Assembly: GCA_029204225.1 (NCBI GenBank)
Contig: CM055106.1
Coordinates: forward strand, 6,167,361 to 6,231,360
DNA: 64,000 nt
Direction: 5' to 3'
From: Diphasiastrum complanatum
Taxonomy: Eukaryota > Streptophyta > Lycopodiopsida > Lycopodiales > Lycopodiaceae
Shown here: one piece after another, positions 23,983 through 38,180 of the stretch
Layout: the number at the start of each line of letters is the position of its first letter
Numbering within the stretch: the stretch's first letter is position 1
Program-made: the position numbers and the translations under genes
The notes under the pieces: generated by a model
What the model was told of the DNA's origin: nothing
What the model saw: only the letters and a program-made list of their open reading frames with translations
Databases searched by the model: none

Positions 23983-25368
23983 ATGGGATCAGTGGGAGCC
24001 TACCTTCTAGAAGCTAGTGAGAGGTTAAATTCTACCAATTCTGCTATTTGAAAAGTGAGGATGGAGTCACTCATGGTGCTCCAGGATCTTTATGAGTTTC
24101 TAATTGATGATGAAGATGAACCTCTAGGTGCACAGGAATTAGTGAGATACAAGAAGAGGTCTAGGCTTGCACTTCACTGTATTAAGATGAATGTAAGCAA
24201 TGATCTTTTGAGGGAAGTATCATCATGTAAAAGTGCTAAAGAGGCTTGGGAATCTTTAAAATCAATCTATGAGTCTAGTAACACTTCGAGGGTTCTCATG
24301 CTTTTAGGAATCAGATTTTACAAAGCATGAAGAGGAGTGATGAGAGTGCACATGATTATGTGCTCAAAATCAAGTCTCTCAATAGGGAGTTAGCTTCCAT
24401 TGGAGAGAAGATTCAAGATGGTGAGCTTGTTCAGATTGTCCTCAATGGTCTAGGGAGTGAATTTTCAAATTTGGTCCAAAGCTTTGCAATCCAAGACACT
24501 TTGACCACTATAGAAAAGCTTCATAGTGTATTAGTGGCTGAAGAATGTAGGATGATGCATACCAATGCAAGAATGAATGCTATTTCTCTACAGGATGGTG
24601 ATGAGAAAGCTAATTTCTCATTCAAAGGCAAGAAGAAGACCAATGGCAAGAAGAAGCACTTCAAGGAGACCAAGGAGGAGGATGAGGCTTCAAGCTCAAA
24701 GGGCAAGATCAAAGACAAGTCCAAGTACAAATGTTTTTACTTGTGGAAAGAAAGGACATTTTGCATCAGAATGTCTCAAGAAGAAGAAGGCACAAGAGAG
24801 CAAACAAAGCAACATTGCACATCAGGAGGAGGAGGATGAAGAAGAGTCATCCTTGATGGTTTACATAGATCAATCTATACTCCAAATAGTCAAGAATGTA
24901 AGATAAGTGGAATAGGAACCATTCCATTGTATGTTCGATCATCCAAAAGGATGAATCTTGAGAATGTTCTTTATGTTACTAAGTTAACCAAGAATTTGCT
25001 TAGTGTTGGCCAATTAATGGATAATGGCCTTGTTGTACATTTTAAGCATGGAGTTTGTTCCATCCTTAGAAATGATGAATGTATAGCCAAAGGCTTTAAG
25101 CAAAGTAGATTGTTTAAGCTTGATGCTAATATTGCAGTGGAGAGTGTTAACTTGGCAAAGGTGGAGTTATCAAAGCTGAAACTATGGCACAAAAGGTTGG
25201 GCCACCCCAACTTCAAAGCCATGGAATCTATGTGTGCAAAGGAGCTTGCAGTTGGACTCCCCAAGCATTTGTCAAAGTGTGGGAAGATATGTGAAGCATG
25301 CAGCCTCACAAACTACCCTTCTCAATATCTACATCAAGATCAAGCTCTCCTCTTGAACTCATCCATTT
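23983..25368 (+). pseudogene. Copia gag to GAG-pre-integrase, truncated (left arm)
   Basis: The gag starts MGSVGAYLLEASERLNS (23983). A TGA at codon 23 replaces the expected Trp before KVRMESLMVLQDLY. The UBN2-type gag domain follows (AKEAWESLKSIYES; frameshift near 24328; SAHDYVLKIKSLNREL), then a CCHC knuckle CGKKGHFASEC (about 24750) in a shifted frame. The protease is not legible. From 24927 comes the GAG-pre-integrase domain (LENVLYVTKLTKNLLSVGQL, LWHKRLGHPNFKAMES, CGKICEAC). At 25371 the element is cut and joined to caulimovirid sequence of the opposite strand. At least one stop and two frameshifts make it non-functional. Confidence 0.9.
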
Positions 25369-25370
25369 GA

Positions 25371-27295
25371 ACCGTCATTGGATTTATGAGAGGAAGTCTG
25401 TATTGCTCATTCAGATATGTAATTGACAAACTTTGTTCCTGAAGGATAACAGGACATAATCTCTTCAGATTATCATAACCAATAATGAAATTTGTGGTGT
25501 GATGTGATAGACCTTTAAAATTGATGATTAATTCTAGAGATCTGAAAAGAACTGGAAGAGTTATGCTTTGATATAGTATTCTGGGTTTGATATTGGAATA
25601 AATGAATTTGATAGGATTTTCTTCTGTCTGGGTCCGATGTGGGGGAAAGAGATTTAGATTCGCACAAGAAATTGCAACACCAGTATCAATCATTGCTGCA
25701 AATCTAGAAGTTTGAGTTTCAGAAATCAAACTACGAATATTGATATGTGGAACATAGGAGACAAACTTATGAAGAATATTTAAGGGTTCTAAGTCAAACC
25801 AATCAAAATCAAAAGCACTAGATGAGAAAGAACCTTAAGAGTTGGGAGATTTCTAAATAACATTAATTGGTTCTAAAGGAGGCATATTCTCATTTTCTGA
25901 TGGATCACTGTCAGTAGAAGATGATGAAATGTCTCTAGATAAAGCATCAGCTGGAAACTTAGATACTCGATGCAGATTATCTTAGGGACTAGAATGAAGA
26001 TAATTTCTGCTATAATTTTTTTTTTGTATCAAGTACAAAGCTCTTGATTTGTTAAAAAGATGGATACAAATATTCTGCGAAGTTGTGTAGGCTTGTAACA
26101 AAGGGAGCAATGTGTGTGACAATTTCAACTGGTGAATTGTCTATACTTGAAAGACGTAACCTGGTGGAGGCTATACAACAATGCCAGTATTGACAGAATA
26201 AGTTTTCCGAGATGAAATAGGAATGTTTGCTCTATCTTGAATCAGATAGCGATCAGCGCGAACTTTGATCTTCCAGAGCATTTTATGTGCTGAAAGTAGA
26301 GCAATGTTTGCAGTCGCAGGGCTTCAAGACAGCCAACTTCTTCAGATGGAGTTGGAGAATAGGAACGAGGAAGATGTTTAGAGGGCTATTGGGCTGGAAC
26401 ATGAGATGTACGAGATGGAGCTGGAGGGTGATGAGATTGCAATGGTCTATGAGGGGTGATGGCATGTATGGTGGTGTTGAAGGTCGACAACGAGGCTGAG
26501 GGGTTTCTTGCCAAGGGGCACACGGCGAAGGGATGGATGTACAGACTGAGGAGGATGTACAGACAGAGGAGTCCTAAAGGGACTTTGAGATTGCAAAGGA
26601 ATGGTCGACGACGAAAGGTGATGGATCTAGAGAGCGCATCTCATGAATAGTCTTTGTAGGAGTTCTGCCAGCAAGGATATCTGCAATATGAGGATCAAGA
26701 GGGGGTTATACTGCAGATTGCTTTTGAGATAACTTGTTCATCATAGGAAAATACGGTTTCTTCGTTGGAGGAAGAAACTGTGCTTGAAAGTGAGCAAAAG
26801 AAGAAATATTGTATTTTGTAAACGCATCATCAAAAGTATCATCATCAGTAGAGTCGTTGTTGTCAAATTCATCTTCGGCTGATTTTTCCTTGATAGGTTC
26901 TTTTCCTGGCCTGTGAGATTTACTACTTCTTTCAATCATATTTAACTGATAACAGGAAGTAGATGAACATGTAGGATTGATAACAGAACCAACAGAACCA
27001 ATTACATTGACTGGAAACAAATTTGAATCAGAAACAGATTCAGACATATCAGACAATTCAAATATATCAGACTTGCCAATCAAAATAAATAGCATCAGAT
27101 TTCGAAGAACTTGTAATTTCATATTCGAACTGTTCTTCTAGCTAGATGTTATTAAATTGCTTTTTCTTGTTTTTATCAGGACAGTTCTTGGCCCATTGAC
27201 CGGGTTTCTGACAAATAAAGCAATTCTTTGGACTCATAGCTAGACGCTTTTTAAGAAAACAACGTCAAGGACGGAATTGAGTACTGAATGAATGT
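25371..27295 (-). pseudogene. Endogenous caulimovirid fragment: coat-protein tail, zinc knuckle, retropepsin (left arm)
   Basis: Read from 27295 downwards: a basic coat-protein C-terminus with a knuckle (27222-27181) whose pattern is C-X2-C-X4-Q-X4-C, the usual His being Gln. Next come an acidic Ser/Asp-rich region (27122-26706), frames broken by stops and shifts to about 26230, and a retropepsin domain (25729-25371) with AAMIDTGVAISCANLN as active-site loop. This order (CP, CCHC, then protease) is that of caulimovirid polyproteins. No RT/RNase H follows, because the copy is cut at 25371. It is an old integrated copy, non-functional. Confidence 0.72.
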
Positions 27296-28559
27296 GATTT
27301 TCAAAAAGCCCGCCTGGCAGTACAAACGATTGTGATTGGACCACAGCTACTGCCCAAAAACTCTTTTGATGCCCGTATTTGTACACTCGAGGTTGATTTG
27401 CCATCAATAGTCATAAATTGTAGTTAACTAATCCCTGTAGTTTAGGAACTTCTTGTCATTCTTAGGTATATCTCTCATTCTCTTTGTTCTCATTCGTACT
27501 CAACTTCCATAGAGATATTTTGGACTAATGGCGACACATAATCGAATACCAAGAGGAACCATTAATGCAGGGTTTTGGATGAAGGCGAGCAGTTTAGTAC
27601 CAGAGGCCATTCGCAGACCCAATACGGATCAACGTGCGCGTAGAAAGTCAACAGTTGCAGAAAGTAGGTCGGGCACATCAAATCGATATCAAGTAGAAAA
27701 GTTGGAAATAGGCGATAGCAGATGGGCGTGCGGGAGTTTGGAATAGGAATATCACGATTGGGTTGTTGCGCTGAACCGATATTGGCTGTTCTAAAAAAAA
27801 ATGGTAACTTTTGAAAGACAGCATGGATTGAGACGATTACAGGCCATTAGAAAGGCTCGACGAGAGCTTTTCAATGACCCCAACATGATTTAGATCCAAG
27901 CTACGGTTAAAGATATATTCTTAGTCAAAGTTTTGGGCGATCAACAGTCAATGATCAACCTAATATCGGATCGGTGCACGGTTGACTAGTTTGACCCGAT
28001 CAAACTCTAAGGACACACATTGATCTGATATTAGGGTTTCTAATTTTTTTTTTTTTGTGAAAGAGCTTGATGAGAGCTTTGCAACGGCACCATAATGACC
28101 TGATTCGGATGTGTTTTGTGTCTTGTGTCTTGTGTAATTTGGTATAATTTGGTACTAGAGCCTTGTTCGTTGGTCTATTTCATGCTTACGCTTTCTTTAT
28201 GCTTCCGTTGTTTAGTATCCTCGTTGTCTTTTGCTCGATACATTTTCTGAATCATTATATTCCTTCAGACAATCTTCGTTACAGCCGCCAGCAATAAGTG
28301 TCCAAGATGCAAGGTGCTCAAGATAGTGTTCCGCTAAGCCACAATCGTAGTGATCAAATTCTAGCTCCCACCTATACCCATATTTTGTATCATGTCAATT
28401 TTCGCATTCTGAAAAGTCTATTGTTCTCTCGCCAATGTTGTGCTCGCAACCGAAGAAACTGAAGCTCAGCATCAAAGGAATCTTCCTTCGCAGGTGTATC
28501 AGCATAAATCTTTATTTTTGTTAAAAGCTTCTACGTTTTTTTCTTGAAAATTGCATGAC
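27296..28559 (+). promoter_or_regulatory. Caulimovirid leader with motif array and primer site (left arm)
   Basis: Noncoding leader that starts back-to-back with the inverted coat-protein fragment. It contains a TATA-like TAGGTATATCTCTC near 27463 and copies of the GCGCGC-GATAT motif at 27621-27640, 27671-27690, 27766-27784 and 27962-27980. A degenerate initiator-tRNA-Met site TGGTACTAGAGCC is at 28150-28162. A 72-codon frame (27528-27746, MATHNRIPRGTINAGFWMKA) overlaps the array. It is intact in both arms but broken in the third copy, so its coding status is doubtful. Confidence 0.6.
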
Positions 28560-29280
28560 CGCTGAACTGACTGTCGAATCTTCTGATCATTTTATCAGAT
28601 TAACCGAAATCTGGGAAGATGCTCACAAAGTTGCTATTTCTAAACATTATAACTTGTGCATTTAGAATTAGTTCAGATTGGTATCAATCCATTATTCCGA
28701 AAGGGTTTGCCTATCTATACTTGATACAAGACACAAATTTTTTGAAGATCAATTCATTGGCGGATGCAAAGGTAATCTAGCCAATGGTCCCTTGTATTTG
28801 GAAGTTAAGCCTAATTTTTGTTTATCTCTTACGGACCCATACTTCCTTGAGATCCTCACTTTGTGCATCAAGATTTCTGGTCTCAATATTAAAAATCAAT
28901 CAGACAATCTTGAAGTAACATACTCACTGTTAGGTAGAGCCGTCAATACTGGCATTACAGCCATACATGAAAGTTCAAAAGAAAAAGAAAAAGAGCAAGA
29001 TATTGTTATTAAAACATATGCCCAAAATCATGATCAAGTTCTAACTTGTGAAATCTCTTGGTCAGAGGTTCAACTCCCTTATGATTGGAACATAGATATC
29101 CGACCAACATTGATCTCTGAAATCCATCCTCCGATTACATTGCAGCTTGAACCTACCCAATTTCTAGTTCCAAAGCCTAAAGAGCTTTGTGAAAGTATAG
29201 TACTTTGGGGACCAAAAATGGATCTTAAAAGATCCACAAGAGTTATTATGTGCTTGCTTACCAATCTATCAGAAAACTAG
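28560..29280 (+). pseudogene. Caulimovirid movement-protein-like region (left arm)
   Basis: The region starts MTAELTVESSDHFIRL, then after a broken stretch reads ILDTRHKFFEDQFIGG and LYLEVKPNFCLSLTDPYF (28678-29280). The order and spacing (LDxRH, then a KPNxxLSLTDP-type strand) resemble the 30K movement-protein superfamily that opens caulimovirid polyproteins. The identification is by pattern only. The frame is open for 200 codons after its first break and then runs into an LTR fragment. Confidence 0.5.
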
Positions 29281-29282
29281 TT

Positions 29283-29660
29283 ACCAAAAACTTGATCTAG
29301 ATTGGTAGGTTCACAAACAACTAGCATTGATAATGAAAATACAGATTATTGACACAAATCTGAGTTGGCACGTGTGTACTACACGCTATAGTATGGCCTA
29401 CAAGCTGAGTTTGAAGTGTTCAAAGTGTTGGCTTCATTTGGATCATCAAAAACCAATGTACATGAGAGTAGAAACTCAAGTCACCAATGTCTCCCAAAAA
29501 TATTCTATCTTCTAACTATGGAGAGATGAAGCTACATAGTAAACTCACTTCCTTTGCAAAGTTAGGTGAATTTCCAGCATGTAATAAGGAAGTAGACTCA
29601 ACTGTCTTGCCCTAAAATGAAACCCTACCCTATTTCTTAGAGTTATGCCAAGTAGGTACA
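29283..29660 (-). repeat. Copia LTR fragment embedded in the caulimovirid copy
   Basis: On the minus strand it matches parts of the LTR at 22727-23349 (ACACGTGCCAACTCAG-like start, CTACTTCCTTATTACATGC, GGGTAGGGTTTCA). It is present at the same point in the third viral copy (50045-50590), so it was inserted before the copies separated. It interrupts the polyprotein. Confidence 0.65.
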
Positions 29661-29689
29661 TGGTTGGTCAAAATCTCACCCCTGAATGT

Positions 29690-30737
29690 TTTAGAAACTC
29701 AAAAAAATTATTCATGGTCCCTTGTTTATCCTCTTCCTGACCAAACCTTGTCCTATGAATGTCAACCATACTTGATCCATGCCTCAAATACCTTCACCCT
29801 TGAACAAAGAGTATTGAATTTCGAATCCTACGCCTTGTATGATCTGTCAGTTCAGTTGCAAGAAATTCAATCCTTGTTAATTCCACAATCCTTGCCAGAT
29901 TCCATGAATATAGATCCAGGTTTTATGTTTTCTTTTTCTTATCATCCTCCTCCTTTGGAATATTTTCCTTTAAATATGATGACTACGTCCGAATCTGGTA
30001 TATCTCATTTATCAAAACGTTTAAGATCAGATAAACAGCCTGAAGAATCATCAATTTCATTTCAAACTTCTCCTACTTTTGTGTCTAAGATTGGTGACAT
30101 GATTGTGTATAATATCGATCACTCTTTTCACAAAGAAGTCATTTAAACTTTACAATACATGTCTACCTGGCTTCTCCATACGATTAATTTCAAGAGTTTT
30201 TCTGAAAGCCAAGTTGTCACAATAGCTACCATTGGGTTTACATTACACCTCTATTGGGAACATTTAGATCCAACTTTGAAACAAACTAGAATCTTTCAAG
30301 CTCAAATCCCGTCAAGTAGATTTATCGAAGCCCTTTATGCAGAATCTGCTGGCAACAAGACTGATGAAGCAATTGCGACTAAAGAAGCATTTAATAGAGC
30401 TCAACTGTGCGACATCAATTGCATATCTGAATTTGTTCAACATTGTAAACATCTCATCTACCCCTTTCAAGGTCATCATGAATAGCCTATTAAACTTGCG
30501 TTTATCCAAAAACTTCCTTCTCTTTCTACATTGGTTTCACAGCAAACAATTAGTCAGTGCATCACTGATCTATGTACACTAAAATCTGCTAGCAAGTCTA
30601 TTTCTCACAGTAAACCTTTTGCTTCTTATTGTAAATCTAATTCTGCTACTAAAGATTTTGGATATTCTTGTCCTTCTCGTTCTTCTCGTTCTGTCTATAA
30701 ATGTCCGTCTGAATCCAAGTTTCAGTATGCTCATAAG
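29690..30737 (+). pseudogene. Caulimovirid coat-protein-like region, N-terminal and core (left)
   Basis: Frames at 29664-30146 and 30159-30485 correspond to 50685-51541 of the third copy. Recognisable segments include SWSLVYPLPDQTLSYECQ, a Ser/Pro-rich linker (YHPPPLEYFPLN) and a helical stretch (TKEAFNRAQLCDINCISEF) as in caulimovirid capsid cores. Several stops interrupt it (e.g. 30144, 30483). At 30738 it is cut within the Lys/Ser-rich tail and joined to minus-strand Copia DNA. Confidence 0.6.
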
Positions 30738-32809
<2,072 letters not shown>

Positions 32810-32820
32810 ACAAAAAGCAT

Positions 32821-33240
32821 AACAAGATTCAAATCCAACAACTAGGAAACCCACATAACAAGAAGATCACAAAAAAACATGAGAGTTGGAGCAAGAAAGA
32901 AATAGCAAGGAAATACAATTGCAAATCAGTAGAGTTTCCACCTTCTTGATTAAAAATAAGAATTGAATTACAAAACATCACTATTTATAGTGGATTCTAG
33001 GGCCCTTGGCCTCAATGCCTATTGGCCAATTCCTACCTCTCTTGTTATTTGAATTTGAAATTGGGGGGAATCCATTTTTATTAACTAACTTAACTATTAT
33101 CCCCTACGACATTTCATTCTCACATTTTGGCCTAATGACATTTGATTAGCTTTTAGTTAATCAAATAACTATGTGATTATCGGGTTGGACTTACACAGGG
33201 TGCCAAATCCCTCTCACTAATTAACTAGGATTAGGTTTGG
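32821..33240. repeat. Dispersed repeat, copy 2 (see 1401-1800)
   Basis: Same order of blocks as 1401-1800, including TTTCCACCTTCTTGATT, TATTTATAGTGGA and CTCAATGCCTATTGGCCAAT. It includes a TATA-like TATTTATAG, so an LTR origin is likely. Confidence 0.75.
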
Positions 33241-33520
33241 CCTTAATACCCACAAACCCTCCAACAGTGTCCCCCACCAAAATTGGTGGTGGTCCAACGA
33301 CACCTCGCAAGAATTCTTTTTTAGGAATTTGATTTGCCTCATGTTTGACCTTGATCAAATGGTATTGAACTTTTTTCATAAACTCCAGACGTTTCACATT
33401 GAAATCATGATCATGTGGTAGGAAACATTTATGTGCTCCTGACAACCAATTGGATGTCACCCGTGTAATAGATTTTCTTTCCCAAGAGCCTCCCAACATC
33501 GCTGCATGATAGTACAGTCT
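33241..33520 (-). pseudogene. Possible retroelement polyprotein tail
   Basis: The minus-strand frame at 33221-33499 contains RLEFMKKVQYHLIKVKHEAN, similar in style to the helical linker of Gypsy integrases (VQ..L.KA...AN). The match is short and the flanks give no support. Confidence 0.3.
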
Positions 33521-33829
33521 AGCTAGTGGATAAGGTCATGAGGCAATCATCCCCCCTTGTTGGTATGGCTACGAGACAAGCCAAATCTTGTGCAAATAGT
33601 ATTGATTGTCTCACCGTCGGGTATGGCGAGGCTTGGTACTCTTGTGCATATGCCTAAAGTGCTCTAATAAATTCCACTGATATGTTTCACTTAAAAGACT
33701 GGTGGATGATCGGCCAGTTTGGAGTATGCAATCTATTGGCACTCTTCGAAAAGAAGGACAAATACAAGGAGAAAGGTGATGACTCGTCAAACTTCAATAA
33801 GTGGCAAGAAAGATAAATCCAAAATAAAA
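33521..33829. other. Unassigned DNA before the Copia gag/protease relic
   Basis: Interrupted frames only. It could be decayed gag of the following element, but no motif is legible. Confidence 0.35.
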
Positions 33830-34590
33830 TATTTCTTTTGTGTTAAGAAGGGGAATTTTTCTTTTAACTTTTTCAAGAACTAGAAAAAGTTAAGCAAGTT
33901 AATCTCACTAATGAGAGAGAAGATGAGAGAGAGGAGAGTGAAAAATATGAATCTCTTATGATGTCAATTTACTCATCCACTAGCTTTAAAGTTGAAAATC
34001 CTTGGTGGATAAATAGTGGTGATAGTTCTCATATGACTAGTCAAAGAGGATCTTTCTTCCATCTTACATCTTATGAAGGTTTTAGAAGATTCAATTACAC
34101 CACAAATGATAATGAGTGCAAGATTGAGTAAATTTGTAGTGTACCAATAGATCTTGGATCCACCAACTTGAAGATCTTAAAGCTAAGTAATGTGCTTTAT
34201 GTGTCCAATATCACTAAAAATCTTTTTAGTATTGACCAAATACTTGATGATGGTCTTCATGTTGAATTTGGTGTGGATGCTTGCTTGATCAAGAAAAATA
34301 ATGAGCTAGTAGCAAAAGGGAAAAGGTTTGGGAGACTTTTCAAGTTGGATTTTAATGATGGAGCTAAGTTTTGTACATGTGGGATGATGGCTGAAAAGAT
34401 GTCCAAGGACGAGCTTTGGCACAAGTGCATGGATGAAATTTTCTTGCAGAGAACATTGATAAATATAGAGACACATATGAGTCGAGTGAGCATGGCTAAC
34501 ATCAACTTGATTATTGTGGGACAATCCATGATATATTGGAAGTTGGATTTAGACAATTTTTCCACACTCTTACACTTATAGAAATACAAT
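33830..34590 (+). pseudogene. Copia zinc knuckle, protease and GAG-pre-integrase relic
   Basis: Near 33840 a degenerate knuckle (FFCVKKGNFSFN) is followed by NPWWINSGDSSHMTSQRG, a Copia protease active site in which the catalytic D is Asn. From 34168 comes LSNVLYVSNITKNLFSIDQI and DELWHKCMDEIF, a decayed GAG-pre-integrase domain. It has a TAA/TGA inside and no integrase after it. Confidence 0.75.
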
Positions 34591-34599
34591 GCATTCTAA

Positions 34600-36420
34600 T
34601 TTTCTATATGCTCTATGTTGATTTTTGACTCAACGTGTGGTGATTTGATTTCATTTGGTAGATTTCATAAAACAAATGGATCTAGATTAAAATTGAATTG
34701 AAGAAGTCGAAAAATCCATTGTCCCCTCCTTAATCTGGATCCAAAAGGGCCTTGATCATTTAAGTTCAATATTGCACAAAATCTTTTGTGTGCATCTGTA
34801 TTCAACACCGTTGTAAATATATCTACTATCATATATTGTGTACAACAATATTATAAGCTCACCTCCTTATTGTGAACTCTGCTTCTGACACATAGATGCT
34901 TTATATCTATGTGTTTACTCCTAGAATGAAATTTAGAATTAATGGATAAAGTAATTGCACTTTGATTGTTACATAAAATAATTGTTGGAACATACTAATT
35001 TTAGGCTGACGTGTGATAAGAGGTTTCTCAACCATGTTTTGTGAAGCAACACTATACCGCGATTCTATAGATGACAGAAAAATGGAGATTTGCTTATGAG
35101 TTTTCCAAGAAATTGGGCCATTGTTGAGCAAAAAGGTAAATCTAGATTGGATCTATTGTAGAAATTTGGTGGGCCTTCAACGGATACAACTTAACCTTTC
35201 TGGTCCAGAGGTTGCACCGTGATGCAACTTAACCTTTCTGGTTTAGAGGTTGCACCAAAATCATGGAGCCTTTTGCCCCTTCCGTGAGCAGCGTTCCGGG
35301 ATCCCGTCCTCGGACGCCTAGCCGCTCACAAATCCAAGTGCTCCCCCTTGCCCGCAAAGGGGCTTGTACCAGGGGACATTAAACACTTAGACATTTACCA
35401 CTTATATCCACTTTGAACAAAGTCCCACTTCTACTGATGGATTTCTTTGAGTGTGGGTTGTGGCTCCACTTTGCCTTTCCAACACTCCCCCTCAAAGTGG
35501 GGCACAGGTCACGTTGTCTGCTCTGATACCATGTAGGAACTCAGTGGGCCTTCAACGGATACAACTTAGCCTTTCTGGTTCAGAGGTTGCACCAAAATCA
35601 TGGAGCCTTTTGCCCCTTCTGTGAGCCGCGTTCCGGAATCCCGGACGCTTAGCCGCCCACGAATCCAAGTGCTCTCAATTGCCCACAAAGGGGCTGGTAC
35701 CAGGGGACATTAAACACTTAGACATTTACCACTTATATCCACTTTGAACAAAGTCCCACTTCTACTTATGGGATTTCTTTGAGCGTGGGTTGTGGCTCCA
35801 CTTTGCCATTCCAACATCTATGAGTGTCAATATCTCCTACCCAACTTGCATCTATATATCCGCTTAATACTTGGAGTTGATCTACATCAACTCGTCCATT
35901 ATAGATTCAAAGGTCTGTGGTTGCTCGATCATATCTCATGACTATGATGAGAGCCTTCCAATGAATCATATCATGGTTAGCCATAAATTGGCTTAATGAA
36001 CTGACAACAAATGTTATGTCTGATCTGGTGCAAACCATTGCATACATGAGATATTTAGTAATAGAATGGTATGGATAATCTCTCAGCTGCACATTTTTCT
36101 CTATTGACTGAGGACACTACTCTTTTGATAACTTTAAATTTGGATTTGTAGGTGAGTAGATGAGCTTGCAATTCATCATATCGTATTTAGAGCAAATTAA
36201 AAATATACCCATGTTGAGTGATATATAGCAGCCTCTTCCCTTTGTCTCTGTAAATCTGAATTATGAGATAGTAATGAGCCTTGCCTAGGTTTGTCATATC
36301 AAATTTTGAAAATAGCATCTATCTGATATCCTCTATAAGATAAATATTATACTGAACAGTCACGTATCATCAACTCATAGTGTGATGATTATAAAGGATT
36401 GTTGCACGGTCTTGAAATAA
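34600..36420 (-). pseudogene. Copia reverse transcriptase end and RNase H, split by a TRIM
   Basis: From about 36350 downwards on the minus strand: MTNLGKAHYYLIIQIY (RT thumb), KYLMYAMVCTRSDITFVVSS (36060-36000) and GYIDASWVGDID (RNase H, about 35850). Then the TRIM intervenes at 35816-35157, and the RNase H resumes: NNGPISWKTHKQISIFLSS, later KFHSRSKHIDIKHLCVRSRV (about 34920-34860). Several stops and shifts. The TRIM lies within the DID-H-R...TG strand region of RNase H. Confidence 0.8.
35157..35816 (-). mobile_element. Complete TRIM (terminal-repeat retrotransposon in miniature)
   Basis: Minus-strand order: 5' LTR 35816-35532 (285 bp, TGTTGGAATGGC...CTACA), primer site TGGTATCAGAG (35531-35521), purine tract ACTTTGAGGGGGAG (ending 35485), and 3' LTR 35484-35157 (328 bp). 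The internal domain is only 47 bp. Target duplication TCTAT stands on both sides (35152-35156 and 35817-35821). The 3' LTR is longer, mainly by a local ~40-bp duplication of the CTTAACCTTTCTGG block. It codes for nothing and must have been mobilised in trans. It sits inside a Copia RNase H relic. Confidence 0.93.
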
Positions 36421-37640
36421 ACATTTGAATCTGTACAGCTTGGTTTAAATCAATGTTAAATGAGAAAAAAAATTATCTTTTGAAACCATGCTCAATAGAT
36501 TGCTATAAGTAATAAAGCCTTTTATGGAGTTTGCATACATGATATTTTTTTCCATTGATTATATAAACTTCTGGTTAAATCACGTATATATCTTTTCAAT
36601 ATGGTCTTATTCTTTATCAACAAATATAACTATAAACAGACCAGGTCATTTTTTATAAGAAAAATAAGACCTGGTCTTATTTTTTATCAACAAATTATAT
36701 TCTCTATCCATTGCTTATCTCCAGAATGTGTTGAAATTCTTATATCTTTTAAGAGGCAATGGAGGTTGTATTTAATGATCTTATTGTTGTTGTCTCTAAA
36801 TGGTAACACCTTCTTATGAGTCACTATCTATAAGTTGTTTTTTTCTTGAAGTATTCAAATTTGAATTTCATTCTTGTGTGTCGATGGTAGGAGTAATTTG
36901 TGATTCCTCTTGTCTTTCAGGTCAATAAACTAATCTCGAGTCAAAAAAATATAATATTTGTAGTATTAAAAATCTATGAAATAGCATGATCATATAGCTT
37001 ATGGACTTTATTTGAGGAAGTATAACCAATAAAAAATGATTTAATACTATAATTGGAGTCCAGCTTCTTTTTTATCTCTCTCTCTTTATTGTTAAATTAG
37101 ATTAGAATAAGTCAATAGGATAGGTAATAAGGTGGCTTAAACAACTGTGCTATATTTGTATAATCCTTCAAAAGGAGGTTATCAGAATGGAATGATTGAC
37201 ATGCATTTAAATAAGCTATCGAGCATTTCTTTTTTTTCATTTTTAAACTCCGCATCAAGTGTAGTTCTAACAAGCTTTAAATGATCTGTCACCTATATCA
37301 TTTCCTTGCATATTTGCATATCAAAATATAAAAGAGAATGCCTCAATTGAAAAAAAAAAAAAAAACTTGGAATATATATTGACAAGTAAATTGATGGAAT
37401 TAATGTTGATGAAAAATCAAAGTCATCAAATTAAGTCAAAATTGTAGATGCATTAACACTAGAGTTGTTTTCAGCACATTTTTGTGCGCGTGCGCACACT
37501 AAGTGTGCATAAAACTCTTGGTCACTTGACGAGACATAGCATGCCATCAAATGATTGAAATTTCAATCTTTCAATTGTATATGGAACCAGACTTGACTCT
37601 TCATTGTGTTGTTGGAAGACTTAATTTTTTTTTCCCTCAA
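36421..37640. other. Unassigned AT-rich DNA
   Basis: No domain is recognised. At 37484-37497 the alternating palindrome GTGCGCGTGCGCAC is the only GC-dense point. At 36595-36690 the phrase GTCTTATT(C/T)TTTATCAACAAAT occurs twice. Confidence 0.4.
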
Positions 37641-37678
37641 TTGATGGCAATTTGCCCCCAAAAAAGTTCAATTTTTAG

Positions 37679-38180
37679 CACTTCACATGGTTAACTTTAG
37701 GTGCATGTATATATCTCTATACGACTCGCAATTTAAATTATTTTTATGGAATTATTTCTATGGTCATGAAGAATTTTTGCGAGTAGACAGCCAAAGAAAA
37801 AGTTGTAAAACTCACCTCCAAAAGAGCTAAAACTTTATAGCGCCTTTCAATTATTTTCAACACTTGACATGGGTAATGTTAGATGCACATATCTATCTCT
37901 ACATAACTCCAAACTGAAAAAAAAAAAAAATCGAGAGACTTGTTTCTATGGTTATATAATATTTTTTTAAAGTAAAACCAAAAAAATATTGTTAAAATCA
38001 TGGTATTATACACGCATATATGATATTTCCAGTTTTGGTGATTTTTATGAGCACATGTATCTATCTCTATAGATCTCCAAATTTAATTTTTTTTTGATAG
38101 CCATGTTTCTATAATCATATAGGATTTATAAGAGTTGACAAGCTAAAAATTGCATGTAAAATTCACAACAATGTAGTCTC
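37679..38180. repeat. Three diverged ~170-180-bp tandem units
   Basis: Units start near 37679, 37861 and 38029. Each has a (CACTT)...ATG phrase, then GCACATGTATCTATCTCTA or near forms, then CTCCAAATTTAA, a TTTTT run, TTTCTATGGTCATAT, and GTAAAACTCAC or a near form. Divergence is high but the order is kept. Confidence 0.65.

Larger units (their letters stand above)
22315..29582 (+). repeat. Left arm of a ~7.25-kb near-perfect inverted repeat
   Basis: Position x here pairs with 86315-x on the opposite strand (86330-x inner to a 15-bp deletion at about 59486). Sampled blocks differ by only isolated bases (e.g. Glu/Asp at 24460, Ala/Gly near 25250, Thr/Ala near 28917). The partner is 56748-64000. 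The outer end is cut by the window, and the left arm may also start earlier than 22315. The inner end lies within caulimovirid/LTR sequence at CCAGCATGTA, beyond which the left side continues and the right side is unrelated. Confidence 0.97.

Noticed and set aside
27528-27746. 72-codon ORF in the caulimovirid leader as a firm gene
   Set aside because: It is broken by a stop in the third copy and overlaps the motif array; conservation is seen only between the nearly identical arms.
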